Assembly (NCBI RefSeq): GCF_002354895.1
Contig: NZ_CP023439.1
Span: 1,922,001 to 1,986,000 of the forward strand
Direction: 5' to 3'
DNA: 64,000 bases
Source of the DNA: Thauera sp. K11
GTDB taxonomy: Bacteria > Pseudomonadota > Gammaproteobacteria > Burkholderiales > Rhodocyclaceae
Shown in pieces: positions 9,837 through 26,882 of the stretch. The notes under the pieces are model-generated. The model saw only the letters and a program-made list of their open reading frames with translations, was not told the DNA's origin and searched no databases. The first letter of the stretch is position 1. Each line of letters begins with the position of its first letter. A program made the position numbers and the translations under genes.

Positions 9837-10030
9837 TGAAGTGGACGGAGGTGCAGGAAATCGCGATCCAGCTCGCCGACGCGCATCCCGACGTCGATCC
9901 GCTGAAGATCAATTTCGTCGATCTGATGAACTGGGTATTGGCGCTGCCCGAATTCGACGACGACCCCACGCATTGCGGGGAGCGCATCCTCGAAGGCATC
10001 CAGCAAGCCTGGATCGACGAAGTCGCCTGA
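9836..10030 (+). CDS. iscX: Fe-S assembly protein IscX
   Basis: 64 aa small acidic protein (DUF528). It begins MKWTEVQEIAIQL and carries the conserved FVDLMNWVLALPEFDDDP motif, the acidic patch that binds IscS and iron. The start codon overlaps the fdx stop. It is the last isc gene here; gpx follows after 25 bp. Confidence 0.93.
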   Translation: MKWTEVQEIAIQLADAHPDVDPLKINFVDLMNWVLALPEFDDDPTHCGERILEGIQQAWIDEVA

Positions 10031-10055
10031 AACCGGCTTGAACGGGAGAATCACG

Positions 10056-10556
10056 ATGAGCGAAACGACGGTATTCGATTTCGAAACGCGCAGCCTCGAT
10101 GGCGCGCCCATGCCGCTGGCGGTCCATCGCGGCAAGGTGCTGCTCATCGTGAATACCGCCAGCAAATGCGGCTTCACCCCGCAGTACGCTGGGCTGGAGG
10201 CGCTGCAGCAAAGATTCGCGGCACGGGGCTTCAGCGTCATCGGTTTTCCCTGCAACCAGTTCGGCGCGCAGGAGCCCGGCACCGCTGCCGAGATCGGGGC
10301 GTTCTGCGAGAAGAACTATGGGGTGAGCTTCCCGCTGTCGGAAAAGATCGAGGTCAATGGCGAACATGCCCATCCCCTGTATCGCCATCTGACGAGCGCC
10401 GCGCCGGGCGTGCTCGGCACCGAGGCGATCAAATGGAACTTCACCAAGTTCCTGGTCGATCCGCAGGGCAGGGTGATCAGGCGCTACGCGCCGACCTCGG
10501 CGCCGGAGTCGATCGCCGGCGACATCGAGGACGAGCTGAAGGCCGCGGGAAAATAG
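10056..10556 (+). CDS. Glutathione peroxidase (Cys type)
   Basis: 166 aa thioredoxin-fold peroxidase reducing H2O2 or lipid hydroperoxides. The peroxidatic residue is Cys38 (NTASKCGFT) rather than selenocysteine, with the family Gln in FPCNQFG (about 65-71) and WNF at 127-129 completing the catalytic site. The start ATG at 10056 follows AACGGGAGAATC. No signal peptide is seen, so it is probably cytoplasmic. It trails the isc operon and may share its transcript, which would link peroxide defence to Fe-S demand (inference). Many such enzymes use thioredoxin rather than glutathione. Confidence 0.9.
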   Translation: MSETTVFDFETRSLDGAPMPLAVHRGKVLLIVNTASKCGFTPQYAGLEALQQRFAARGFSVIGFPCNQFGAQEPGTAAEIGAFCEKNYGVSFPLSEKIEVNGEHAHPLYRHLTSAAPGVLGTEAIKWNFTKFLVDPQGRVIRRYAPTSAPESIAGDIEDELKAAGK

Positions 10557-10643
10557 ATGGTGGATGGGCCGCGACCGGTTTGCCGCGGCATCCGGCTGTG
10601 GCGATCCGCCGCCGCGTAGCCTGCCGAGGCCATCGCGAGGGCC

Positions 10644-11090
10644 TCAGTAGGCGCTGCCCACCTTGGCATCGACCGTCTCGTTGAGCGCCAGCCAGTACTG
10701 GCCGATGAGATTTATCGCCTGCAGGAAGCGCTCGTAATCCACCGGCTTGCGGATGTAGCTGTTCGCGCCGAGGCGGTAAGCCTGCTGCACGTCGAGGTCT
10801 TCGCGCGAGGTGGTGAGCACCACCACCGGCAGCAGCGCGGTGCGTTCGTCGGCGCGAATGCGCCGCAGCACTTCGAGACCGTCCATCCGCGGCAATTTCA
10901 GGTCCAGCAGCACGACTGCCGGCAGCACGGCCGGCTGGCTGCCCGCGCCGAAGAGATACTCGAGCGCCTCGATCCCGTCGTGGGCCACCACCATCGGGTT
11001 CCTGATGCCGTGCTTGCCGAAGGCGCGCAGCGTCAGGGCTTCGTCGTCCGGATTGTCCTCGATGATGAGGATGGGTCGATTGTTGGACAT
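10644..11090 (-). CDS. Single-domain response regulator (Rcp1-like)
   Basis: 148 aa consisting only of a receiver domain. The acidic pocket Glu11/Asp12, the phosphoacceptor Asp63 (LLDLKLPRMDG), the switch Thr93/Thr94 and Lys115 (RKPVDYE) are present. The loop EYLFGAG between alpha-2 and beta-3 and the late tail are typical of the Rcp1/phytochrome-type or CheY-like proteins that work with hybrid kinases. No output domain or adjacent kinase gene exists, so its partner is unknown. It is convergent with gpx and 79 bp downstream of prmB on the same strand. Confidence 0.88.
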   Translation of the reverse strand: MSNNRPILIIEDNPDDEALTLRAFGKHGIRNPMVVAHDGIEALEYLFGAGSQPAVLPAVVLLDLKLPRMDGLEVLRRIRADERTALLPVVVLTTSREDLDVQQAYRLGANSYIRKPVDYERFLQAINLIGQYWLALNETVDAKVGSAY

Positions 11091-11169
11091 CTCGCTTCTC
11101 CCCGGCAGCGGCGATCTAACGATGATTGCGATTCAGTCTGGCCCTGCCCCGACGCGATGAAGCCGGGGT

Positions 11170-12138
11170 TCAGCCCGCAGCGCCGGGCAGATCCTCCCGG
11201 TGCAGTACGAACACCATGTCGTCGCCTCCGCGCGTCGACAGCCAGTTGAACGGCAGGTCGGGGAAGGCTCGTTCCACCAGTCGTCGATTGTGCCCGACCT
11301 CGACCGCAAGGATGCCATGAGGGTTGAGGTGGCGGGCACCCCCGGCGATCAGCCTGCGCACGACGTCCAGCCCATCCGCACCGGCGGCCAGGGCCATGCG
11401 CGGCTCGTGCAGGTATTCGGCGGGCAGGGCGTCCATCGCGTCGGCGGTGACGTAGGGCGGGTTGCTCAGGATCAGGTCGTAGCGGCGGCCTTCCAGGGCA
11501 TCGAAGACGTCGCTGTTCACCAGCTCGATGCGATCCTCCAGGCCATAGTCGGCCACGTTCTGGCGCGCCACGTCGAGCGCGTCGTCCGACAGGTCCGCCG
11601 CGGTGATCGCCGCGCCGGGAAAGGCGTGCGCCATCAGGATGGCGAGGCAGCCCGAACCGGTGCACAGGTCGAGGGCGCGGGTTACCTCGTCGGGGTCCTC
11701 GACCAGCGGGGCGAAGCCATCCTCCAGCAGCTCGGCAAAGAAGGAGCGCGGCACGATGACCCGCTCGTCGACGGCGAAACGGAAGTCGCCCAGCCAGGCT
11801 TCGCCCACCAGGTAGGCGGTCGGTACGCGATCCACCGCACGGCGTTCGATGGCCTCGAACAGCGGGCCCCGCTCACCGGCGGGAATGCAGGCGTCGAGGA
11901 AGGGCTCCAGGCGGTCGAGCGGTAGCGCGAGCGTGGCCAGGATCAGCCAGACGGCCTCGTCGTAGGTGTCGGCGACGCCGTGGCCGCAGAAGACATGGGC
12001 GCGGTTGAAGCGCGTCACCGCGTAGCGCAGCCAGTCCCGCACGGTGACGAGTTCGGCGAGCGGGCCGTGCTCGTGTTCGTGATCCTCATCGCAATCGCAG
12101 TCGTGATGATGATCGTGGTCGTGGATCGCATCGGTCAT
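11170..12138 (-). CDS. prmB: Ribosomal protein uL3 N5-glutamine methyltransferase PrmB
   Basis: 322 aa. It methylates a glutamine of ribosomal protein L3. The HemK/PrmB N-terminal helical domain (about 27-110) is followed by a Rossmann SAM domain with DLCTGSGCLAIL and the catalytic NPPY tetrad. Odd feature: residues 5-24 form a run of His, Asp, Cys and Glu (HDHDHHHDC...DHEHEHG) that looks metal-binding and is not part of the standard enzyme. The start ATG at 12136-12138 is the only one upstream of it. PrmB is preferred over PrmC because of the N-terminal domain sequence and the absence of prfA. Confidence 0.9.
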   Translation of the reverse strand: MTDAIHDHDHHHDCDCDEDHEHEHGPLAELVTVRDWLRYAVTRFNRAHVFCGHGVADTYDEAVWLILATLALPLDRLEPFLDACIPAGERGPLFEAIERRAVDRVPTAYLVGEAWLGDFRFAVDERVIVPRSFFAELLEDGFAPLVEDPDEVTRALDLCTGSGCLAILMAHAFPGAAITAADLSDDALDVARQNVADYGLEDRIELVNSDVFDALEGRRYDLILSNPPYVTADAMDALPAEYLHEPRMALAAGADGLDVVRRLIAGGARHLNPHGILAVEVGHNRRLVERAFPDLPFNWLSTRGGDDMVFVLHREDLPGAAG

Positions 12139-12215
12139 GGTGTCGTTCTCATGATGGCGGCAGCCGGACGGCCGCCGCGGAAAGAAAGGCGGCGAAAAGG
12201 CCGGGGCGGCGCGGT

Positions 12216-14577
<2,362 letters not shown>

Positions 14578-14686
14578 CCGGTTCGGACTCCTTGACCCGT
14601 GGCGGGGTGCTGCGGCCGACGCATGCCGGGCGGCGAAAACGGCGGGCCTGCGCAGGCGGCCACTGCCGTCGCCGCGCCCCGGCGCG

Positions 14687-15514
14687 TCAGGCGCCGCGCA
14701 GCAGTTCGTTGATGCCGGTCTTCGCGCGCGTCTGGGCGTCCACCTTCTTGACGATCACCGCGCAGTACAGGCTGTACTTGCCGTCGGCCGACGGCAGGCT
14801 GCCCGGCACCACGACCGCGCCGGCCGGAATGCGGCCGTAGGTGACCTCGCCGGTTTCCCGGTCGTAGATCTTGGTGCTCTGGCCGATGTAGACCCCCATC
14901 GACAGCACGGCGTTTTCCTCGATGACGACCCCTTCCACAACCTCGGAGCGGGCGCCGACGAAGACGTTGTCCTCGATGATCACCGGGCCGGCCTGCACCG
15001 GCTCCAGCACGCCGCCGATGCCCACGCCGCCGGACAGGTGCACGTTCTTGCCGATCTGCGCGCACGAGCCGACGGTGGCCCAGGTGTCGACCATGGTGCC
15101 TTCGTCGACGTAGGCGCCGATGTTCACGTACGACGGCATCAGCACCACGTTCTTGCCGATGTAGCTGCCCTTGCGCGCGGTGGCGGGCGGCACGACGCGG
15201 AAGCCGCCGGCGCGGAACTGCTCCGGGGTGTAGTCGCCGAACTTCGTCTGCACCTTGTCGAAGTAGTTCAGCGCGCCGGCGGGCATCAGCTCGTTGTCGC
15301 GCAGGCGGAACGAAATCAGCACCGCCTTCTTGATCCACTGGTTCACCACCCACTGGCCTTCCTTCTTCTCGGCTACGCGCAGCGTGCCGGCATCCAGGCC
15401 GGCGATGACCTGTTCCACGGCGTCGCGGATCCCCGCCGGAGCGGACGAGGGCGACAGGTTCGCGCGATTTTCGAAGGCGTCGTCGATGATGTTTTGCAGA
15501 GCTTGCATGAACAC
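14687..15514 (-). CDS. dapD: Tetrahydrodipicolinate N-succinyltransferase
   Basis: 275 aa. It succinylates tetrahydrodipicolinate with succinyl-CoA, the first step of the succinylase branch. An N-terminal helical domain (about 1-100) precedes a left-handed beta-helix with hexapeptide repeats such as [18 protein letters not shown] and [21 protein letters not shown]. The length equals the E. coli enzyme (274 aa). dapC lies 7 bp upstream on the same strand, so the two are surely co-transcribed. Confidence 0.97.
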   Translation of the reverse strand: MFMQALQNIIDDAFENRANLSPSSAPAGIRDAVEQVIAGLDAGTLRVAEKKEGQWVVNQWIKKAVLISFRLRDNELMPAGALNYFDKVQTKFGDYTPEQFRAGGFRVVPPATARKGSYIGKNVVLMPSYVNIGAYVDEGTMVDTWATVGSCAQIGKNVHLSGGVGIGGVLEPVQAGPVIIEDNVFVGARSEVVEGVVIEENAVLSMGVYIGQSTKIYDRETGEVTYGRIPAGAVVVPGSLPSADGKYSLYCAVIVKKVDAQTRAKTGINELLRGA

Positions 15515-15521
15515 GGGTCTC

Positions 15522-16721
15522 TCAGAGTTTTTGACAGAAGGCGATGAGGCGCTCGGCCGCTTCCACGCATTCGTGCGTGTCGGCCACCAGCGCGATGCGG
15601 ACGAAGCCGGCGCCGGGATTGATTCCGTGGGCTTCGCGGGCGAGGTAGCTGCCCGGCAGGACGGTCACATTATATTCAGCCTGCAGACGCCGGGCGAAAT
15701 CGGTGTCCGGCAGGCCCTGCGGCACGCCGGCCCACAGGTAGAAGCCGGCATCCGGCACGTCGGTCGCCAGCCAGGGCTTGAGCATCGGCACGATGCGGGC
15801 GAACTTCTCGCGGTACAGGCGGCGGTTTTCGGCGACGTGCTCCTCATCGTTCCAGGCGGCCACCGACGCCGCCTGTACCGCCGGATTCATCGCGCAGCCG
15901 TGATAGGTGCGGTAGCGCAGGAACTCGGCGAGGATGCGCGCATCGCCGGCGACGAAGCCCGAGCGCATGCCGGGCACGTTGGAGCGCTTGGACAGGCTGG
16001 AGAACATCACCACGTTGCGGAAGTCGGTGCGGCCCAGGCGCCAGGCCGCCTCCAGGCCGCCGATGGGCCTGGCGCCATCGTCGAAGTAGATCTCCGAATA
16101 GCACTCGTCGGCGGCGATCACGAAACCGTGGAGGTCGGACAGCTCGAACAGCCGCTTCCATTCGTCCAGGCCCAGCACATGGCCGGTGGGGTTGCCCGGC
16201 GAGCACACATAGACCAGTTGCACGTCGCGCCAGGTGGCGTCCGGCACGGCGTCGAAATCGTAGGCGAAGCCGTCCTGCGGCAGCGTGTTGAGGAACACGG
16301 GCTCGGCACCGGCAAGCAGGGCCGCGCCCTCGTAGATCTGGTAGAAGGGGTTGGGGCTCGCGACCCTGGCGCCGGGACGGCTGCCGTCGACCACGCACTG
16401 CGCGAATGCGAACAGGGCCTCGCGCGAGCCATTCACCGGGACCACCTGCACCGCCGGATCGATCCAGGGCAGGCCGTAGCGGCGCTCCAGCCAGCGGGCG
16501 ATGGCGCCGCGCAGCGCGTCGCTGCCCAGGGTCGTGGGATAGGTCGCCAGCCCGCCGAGGTTGTCGGCCAGGGTCTGGCGGATGAAGCCGGGCGTCGGAT
16601 GCTGCGGTTCGCCGATCGACAGGCGGATCGGCTTCAGGCCCGCGGGCGGCGCGATGCCGTCGAACAGTGCGCGCAGCTTCTCGAACGGATAGGGCTGGAG
16701 GCGGTCGAGGTTCGGATTCAC
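15522..16721 (-). CDS. dapC: Succinyldiaminopimelate transaminase DapC
   Basis: 399 aa fold-type I PLP aminotransferase acting on N-succinyl-2-amino-6-oxopimelate. The PLP lysine is in [16 protein letters not shown], the substrate-site motif SPGNPTGH is present, and the N-terminus [19 protein letters not shown] is typical for DapC. I chose the GTG at 16719-16721 because homologues start here; an in-frame ATG seven codons upstream (16740-16742) is possible and neither has a clear RBS. It is the promoter-proximal gene of the dap cluster and is divergent from smc. Confidence 0.92.
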   Translation of the reverse strand: MNPNLDRLQPYPFEKLRALFDGIAPPAGLKPIRLSIGEPQHPTPGFIRQTLADNLGGLATYPTTLGSDALRGAIARWLERRYGLPWIDPAVQVVPVNGSREALFAFAQCVVDGSRPGARVASPNPFYQIYEGAALLAGAEPVFLNTLPQDGFAYDFDAVPDATWRDVQLVYVCSPGNPTGHVLGLDEWKRLFELSDLHGFVIAADECYSEIYFDDGARPIGGLEAAWRLGRTDFRNVVMFSSLSKRSNVPGMRSGFVAGDARILAEFLRYRTYHGCAMNPAVQAASVAAWNDEEHVAENRRLYREKFARIVPMLKPWLATDVPDAGFYLWAGVPQGLPDTDFARRLQAEYNVTVLPGSYLAREAHGINPGAGFVRIALVADTHECVEAAERLIAFCQKL

Positions 16722-16779
16722 TTTGGAACAATTTCCGCCCATCGGTGCGGACGGGCGGGGCAGTGGGGAAGACGGACGA

Positions 16780-16788
16780 TGTTATCAT
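16780..16788 (+). promoter_or_regulatory. Candidate extended -10 promoter for smc
   Basis: TGTTATCAT is an extended -10 (TGn plus TATCAT) about 73 bp before the smc GTG, in the divergent dapC-smc gap. No convincing -35 is visible, which is common with extended -10 elements. Confidence 0.4.
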
Positions 16789-16860
16789 GGCGCGCCCCGC
16801 CGGCGTCCGATGCGCTCGCGGCACCTCCATCGCCCTCCAGAACGCCCCGTTCCTCCAGAA

Positions 16861-19800
16861 GTGCGCCTTTCGAAGCTCAAACTCGCCGGTTTCAAGACCT
16901 TCGTCGATCCGACGACCGTGCTGACGCCGGGCAACCTCGTCGGTGTCGTGGGGCCGAACGGCTGCGGCAAGTCGAACATCATCGACGCGGTGCGCTGGGT
17001 GCTGGGCGAGACGCGCGCCTCGGCGCTGCGCGGCGAGTCGATGCAGGACGTGATCTTCAACGGCTCGACCACGCGCAAGCCGGTTTCCCGCGCCAGCGTC
17101 GAACTGGTGTTCGACAACCACGAAGGGCGCGCGTCGGGGCAGTGGTCGCGCTATGCGGAAATCTCCGTCAAGCGGGTACTGGACCGCAGCGGCGAGTCCA
17201 CCTATTACATCAACAACGTCCATGTGCGCCGCAAGGACGTCATCGATCTCTTCCTCGGTACCGGCCTGGGGCCGCGCGCCTACGCGATCATCGAGCAGGG
17301 CATGATCTCGCGCATCATTGAGGCGCGGCCGGAGGAAATCCGCGGCTTTCTCGAGGAAGCCGCCGGCGTCACCAAATACCGCGAGCGGCGCAAGGAAACC
17401 GAGGGACGCCTGACCGATGCCCGCGACAACCTCGCCCGCCTCGACGACATCCGCATGGAACTCGGCGAACGCATCGGCCACCTGGAGGCCCAGGCCGAGG
17501 TTGCCGCGCGCTATCACACGCTCAACGCGGCGCACGTGCAGAGGCAGCAGTTGCTGTGGCTGCTCAAGCGCAACGAGGCGCAGGCGGAGCACCGGCAGCT
17601 TGCCGAAGAGCTGAATCGCAACACCGCCCGCATCGACGCGGACAATGCGCGCGTGCAGGAACTGGAAGCCGCGGTCGAAACCGCCCGCGAGGCGCACTTC
17701 GCCGCGTCCGAGGCGGTGCATGCCGCGCAGAGCGATCTCTTCGCGGCCGGCGCCGAGGTGACCCGGCTCGAGACCGAGCTGCAGCATCTGGGCGAGGCGC
17801 GCAAGCGGCTCGAGGCGCGGCTGGCGCAGCTCGACGTCGATCATGCGCACTGGACGGCGCGGCGCGAATCGCTGGCGGGCGAGCGCGAGCGCTGGAGCGA
17901 ACTCGCGGAGAACGCCGCGATGCGCGCCGAGCAGGCCGAAGCGCGCCATGCCGAGATCGCCGATCGTCTGCCCGACGTGGAGGCCGCCCGCCACGCCGCC
18001 GACGCGACGATGAGCACGGCACGCCGCGAGCTGGCGCAGACCGAACAGCAACTGCGGGTCGAGGAAGCCAACCGTGCCAGCGCCATGCGTGCGCTCGACG
18101 CCCTGCAGCAGCGGCGCGGCCGGCTGGAGGCCGAACGCGGCGGCATCGTGGGCCCGGATGCGCTCGAGATCGCCGAACGCGAAGCGCGCCTCGAAACGCT
18201 GCAGGATGCCCTGGAAGCCCAGCAGCAGGAACTCGCCGGCCTTCAGGGCAGCCTGCCCGCGGCACAGGCCGCGCTGAAGGCCGCGCTCGATCATGAACGC
18301 GCGGTGCAGCGGCGGCTCACCGAACTGCGCGCACGGCGCGATGCGCTGGTGCAACTGCAGGCGCGCGTGCAGTCCCAGGGCAAGCTCGGCGACTGGCTCA
18401 AGCGCCACGGTTTCGAGTCCCTCCCGCCCCTGTGGCGCAGCCTGCGGGTGGAGGAAGGCTGGGAGGCCGCCGTGCAGGCGGTGCTGCGCGAAAGGCTCGC
18501 CGCGCTGGTGGCGCCGGATGCCGCCGGCGCGCAGGCGGTGGCGCGGACCATGCTGGACGAAGCGCCGCCGGAGTCGCTCGCGCTCGCCCTTCGCGCCGGC
18601 GCCGCAGCGGCGGACGCTCCGGCCGAGGCGGGGGAGGCGCAAGCCGGACGCCCGGCTGCTTCCGGCGGATCTTCCGCGGCCCTGCTTGCGACGCTGCGCA
18701 GCATCGTGCCCTCCGCTTCCGGCGACGGGCTGCCGCCTTCATGCCGCCCGCTCGCCGATCACGTTTCGGTGCCGGACCCGGGCCTGCGGCCGCTGGTGGC
18801 GGACTTCCTGGACGGTGCGTTCGCCGTCGGGCGGATCGAGGATTGGCTGCCGCAGCATGCCGCGCTGCCGGCCGGCGCGATGCTGGCCGGGCTGCACGGC
18901 CAGGTGCTCACCCGCGATGCGCTGATCCACCTGGCGCCCGACAGCCGCACCCATGGCGTCATGGAGCGCCAGCGCGAAATCGATGCGCTGGCCGGACAGC
19001 AGCACGCGCTCGAAGCAGAAGCCGGCACCGCGCACGATGCGCTGCTCGCGGCCGAAGCCGATGCCGCCGCGATGCAGGAGCGCGTCAATGCGCTGCGCCG
19101 CGAGACCCAGAGCGCACAAGGCCGGCTGCACGCCGAGCAGGTCGAACTGCTCAAGCTCACCCAGGCCCGCAGCCGCGCCGACGAGCGCCATGCCCAGTTG
19201 CAGCGCGATCTCGACGACCTCGTCCATCTCGAATCGACCGAACGCGAGCATCTCGCCCGCGCCGAACTCGAGCAGGCCCGCGCCGACGAACTGGCGCAGC
19301 TCCAGCGCGAGCGGCTGGATGCCGCCGCCGGGGTGCTGAGCGAGCGCGAGCAGGGCCTGCGCGAACTGCGCGCACTCGAGCAGGCCGCGGGGCGCGACTT
19401 GCAGGAAGCGCGCTTCTCCGAGCGTGAATGCGCCGGCAAGCTCGACGACATCGGCCGCAACCTGCAGCTCGCCGCGGAGCAGATCGAGCGCATCGCCGCG
19501 GAACGGACGGCCCGCCACGGCGAACTTGAGGCCACCGACGACGCCCGCAGCCGCGAGGCGCTGCAGACCGCGCTCGGCCTGCGCACGAGCCGGGAATCAG
19601 CCCTCGCGGCGCGCCGTGATGCGCTGGAGCAGGCCGCGGCGACGCTGCGCCAGACCGAGGAAATGCGCCTGCGCACCGAGCAGGAAGCCGCGCCGATCCG
19701 CAACCGCGTGGCCGAGCTGAGGCTGGCGGTGCAGGCCGCCGAGCTTGCCGCCAGCCAGTTCGACGAGCGGCTGGCGGAAGCCGAGGCCGACGAGGCAGCG

Positions 19801-20505
19801 CTTGCGCCGCTGCTCACGCCCGACCTCAAGGAAACCGGCCTGCAGCGGGAAGTGGCGCGCCTCGCGCGCGAGATCGCCGAACTGGGTGCGGTGAACCTCG
19901 CCGCGCTGGACGAACTGCGCGCGGCGACCGAGCGCAAGGGCTACCTCGACGCGCAGACCGAAGATCTGCTGCAGGCGATCGAAACGCTCGAGGACGCGAT
20001 CCGCCGCATCGATCGCGAAACCCGCGAGCAACTGCAGGAAACCTACAATACCGTCAATCGCCAGTTCGGCACCCTGTTCCCGCAGCTTTTCGGAGGCGGG
20101 CGCGCCGAGCTGGTGCTGACGGGCGACGAGATCCTGGATGCCGGCGTCCAGATCGTCGCGCAGCCGCCCGGCAAGAAGAACACCTCCATCCACCTGCTGT
20201 CGGGCGGCGAGAAGGCACTGACGGCGATCGCGCTGGTGTTCTCGATGTTCCAGCTCAATCCGGCGCCGTTCTGCATGCTTGACGAGGTGGATGCACCGCT
20301 GGACGATACGAACACCGAACGCTACGCGAACATGGTCAAGCGCATGTCATCGCAGACGCAGTTCATCTTCATCAGCCACAGCAAGATCACGATGGAGTTC
20401 GCGCAGCAGCTCGTCGGCGTGACGATGCAGGAGCAGGGCGTCTCCCGCGTGGTGGAAGTAGACATCGAAGAAGCGCTGCGCCTGGCCGAACCGGCTGCAG
20501 CGTGA
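16861..20505 (+). CDS. smc: Chromosome segregation protein SMC
   Basis: 1214 aa SMC ATPase. Walker A GPNGCGKSN (31-39) is at the N-terminus, and the C-terminal head carries the LLSGGEKALTAIALVF signature and FCMLDEVDAPLDDTN Walker B. Long heptad coiled coils (about 170-500 and 690-1010) flank a central hinge. The hinge region contains an Ala/Gly/Pro-rich low-complexity stretch. I chose the GTG at 16861 because homologues begin MRLSKLKLAGFKTFVDPT; upstream in-frame codons are not conserved. It loops and segregates chromosomal DNA. zipA follows after 30 bp and then ligA, a recurrent betaproteobacterial order. Confidence 0.95.
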   Translation: MRLSKLKLAGFKTFVDPTTVLTPGNLVGVVGPNGCGKSNIIDAVRWVLGETRASALRGESMQDVIFNGSTTRKPVSRASVELVFDNHEGRASGQWSRYAEISVKRVLDRSGESTYYINNVHVRRKDVIDLFLGTGLGPRAYAIIEQGMISRIIEARPEEIRGFLEEAAGVTKYRERRKETEGRLTDARDNLARLDDIRMELGERIGHLEAQAEVAARYHTLNAAHVQRQQLLWLLKRNEAQAEHRQLAEELNRNTARIDADNARVQELEAAVETAREAHFAASEAVHAAQSDLFAAGAEVTRLETELQHLGEARKRLEARLAQLDVDHAHWTARRESLAGERERWSELAENAAMRAEQAEARHAEIADRLPDVEAARHAADATMSTARRELAQTEQQLRVEEANRASAMRALDALQQRRGRLEAERGGIVGPDALEIAEREARLETLQDALEAQQQELAGLQGSLPAAQAALKAALDHERAVQRRLTELRARRDALVQLQARVQSQGKLGDWLKRHGFESLPPLWRSLRVEEGWEAAVQAVLRERLAALVAPDAAGAQAVARTMLDEAPPESLALALRAGAAAADAPAEAGEAQAGRPAASGGSSAALLATLRSIVPSASGDGLPPSCRPLADHVSVPDPGLRPLVADFLDGAFAVGRIEDWLPQHAALPAGAMLAGLHGQVLTRDALIHLAPDSRTHGVMERQREIDALAGQQHALEAEAGTAHDALLAAEADAAAMQERVNALRRETQSAQGRLHAEQVELLKLTQARSRADERHAQLQRDLDDLVHLESTEREHLARAELEQARADELAQLQRERLDAAAGVLSEREQGLRELRALEQAAGRDLQEARFSERECAGKLDDIGRNLQLAAEQIERIAAERTARHGELEATDDARSREALQTALGLRTSRESALAARRDALEQAAATLRQTEEMRLRTEQEAAPIRNRVAELRLAVQAAELAASQFDERLAEAEADEAALAPLLTPDLKETGLQREVARLAREIAELGAVNLAALDELRAATERKGYLDAQTEDLLQAIETLEDAIRRIDRETREQLQETYNTVNRQFGTLFPQLFGGGRAELVLTGDEILDAGVQIVAQPPGKKNTSIHLLSGGEKALTAIALVFSMFQLNPAPFCMLDEVDAPLDDTNTERYANMVKRMSSQTQFIFISHSKITMEFAQQLVGVTMQEQGVSRVVEVDIEEALRLAEPAAA

Positions 20506-20535
20506 AAGCAAGAAGATATTGATTCGGAAAAACCT

Positions 20536-23678
<3,143 letters not shown>

Positions 23679-23748
23679 GGCCGGCCGGCGAAGGATTCAC
23701 CTGGATTCATTGCAGCACCAACCTGGAACTACCCGGAGTAGAGCAACC

Positions 23749-24654
23749 ATGAAGAAAGTCACCAAGGCAGTCTTCCCCGTGGCAGGCATGGGCACGCGCT
23801 TCCTGCCCGCCACCAAGGCAAGCCCCAAGGAGATGCTGCCGATCGTCGACAAGCCGCTGATCCAGTACGCGGTGGAAGAGGCGGTGGCGGCGGGCATCAC
23901 CGACATGATCTTCATCACCGGCCGCACCAAGCGTTCGATCGAGGATCATTTCGACAAGGCTTACGAACTCGAGACCGAACTCGAGGCGCGCGGCAAGAAG
24001 GAACTGCTCGAGATCGTGCGCAAGACGGTGCCGAAGGACGTCAACTGCATCTATACCCGCCAGGCCGAGGCGCTCGGGCTGGGGCATGCGGTGCTGTGCG
24101 CGGAGCACATCGTCAGCGACGAGGCGTTCGCGGTCATCCTCGCCGACGACCTGCTCGAAAACCCGAGCGGCGCCCCGGTCATGAAGCAGATGGTCGATGT
24201 CTACAACTACAACCGCTGCTCGGTGCTCGGCACCATGAACGTGCCGCGGCAGGACACGCGCCAGTACGGCATCGTCAGTACCGAGAGCCAGTCCGGCAAC
24301 GTGCAGCGCGTCACCGGCATCGTCGAGAAGCCCAAGCCCGAAGAGGCGCCGACCACCCAGGCCGTCGTCGGCCGCTATATCCTGACGCCCCGCATCTTCG
24401 ACCACCTGCACGCGATCAAGCCCGGCGCCGGCGGCGAAATCCAGCTCACCGACGCGATCGCCTCGCTGCTGAGGGAGGAGGCGGTGCTGTCCTACCAGTT
24501 CGACGGCGTGCGCTTCGATTGCGGCTCCAAGTTCGGCTACCTGAAGGCCACGGTCGAACTCGGCTTGCGCCATCACGAGACCGGCCCGGCATTCGCGGCC
24601 TACCTGGCCGATCGCTTCAGCACCGGCGAAGCCGAAAAGAAGAAGGAAAAATGA
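23749..24654 (+). CDS. galU: UTP-glucose-1-phosphate uridylyltransferase GalU
   Basis: 301 aa nucleotidyltransferase making UDP-glucose. The nucleotide-binding signature [20 protein letters not shown] lies at about 10-29, with [12 protein letters not shown] after it. I chose the ATG before [12 protein letters not shown]; the in-frame upstream extension in ligA's trailer is not conserved. UDP-glucose feeds LPS core and exopolysaccharide synthesis. A rho-independent terminator follows 36 bp after the stop. Confidence 0.96.
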   Translation: MKKVTKAVFPVAGMGTRFLPATKASPKEMLPIVDKPLIQYAVEEAVAAGITDMIFITGRTKRSIEDHFDKAYELETELEARGKKELLEIVRKTVPKDVNCIYTRQAEALGLGHAVLCAEHIVSDEAFAVILADDLLENPSGAPVMKQMVDVYNYNRCSVLGTMNVPRQDTRQYGIVSTESQSGNVQRVTGIVEKPKPEEAPTTQAVVGRYILTPRIFDHLHAIKPGAGGEIQLTDAIASLLREEAVLSYQFDGVRFDCGSKFGYLKATVELGLRHHETGPAFAAYLADRFSTGEAEKKKEK

Positions 24655-24690
24655 TGGGCCGGTCCGCATGGCGGACCGCTGCAACCTGCA

Positions 24691-24718
24691 AAAGGCGCCG
24701 GAGTTTGGCGCCTTTTTT
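24691..24718 (+). terminator. Rho-independent terminator after galU
   Basis: AAAGGCGCC / GGCGCCTTT stem with a 7-nt loop, followed by a run of six T. It ends the plus-strand galU transcript. A second perfect hairpin, GGTCCGC-atg-GCGGACC (24661-24677), lies just before it without a T tract. Confidence 0.85.
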
Positions 24719-24782
24719 CGTTTACCCCGTCCCGTGTCGCATCCGGAGCGCGGCCGGCATGCGCGAGCCCGGCCCGCAGACG

Positions 24783-24816
24783 AAAAAGCCCTGCCGGTGC
24801 GAATCGGCAGGGCTTT
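24783..24816 (-). terminator. Rho-independent terminator after typA
   Basis: A 12-bp stem AAAGCCCTGCCG / CGGCAGGGCTTT with an 8-nt loop. Read on the minus strand it is followed by a T tract (TTTTT, 24783-24787), as expected for the typA transcript converging on galU. Confidence 0.85.
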
Positions 24817-24843
24817 GTGGCGGCGTGCGGCGAAAGGCAGGGC

Positions 24844-26661
<1,818 letters not shown>

Positions 26662-26882
26662 GGAAGCGGGAAGTCTTTGAAAGGGCATGGATTTTAACAC
26701 GCGGCTGCGGCGGCGCAGCATCATTTTTCGGGCCGGGCTGGCGGATTTCCCGTGCGTGGATGACGGATGCCTCGACGCCGCCGCGACATCCGCCTCCGCG
26801 CCCTTTCCGGCCGCGGGACTGCGTGCGGAAAGGGCATCGGCCCGCGTGGTAGACTCGGCGCCCCGTTCCTCGGAGTTCCTAC

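Noticed and set aside
15844..18642. 932 aa minus-strand open frame across dapC and smc
   Set aside because: Shadow frame of two well-supported genes; no domain and Arg/Ala/His-rich composition.
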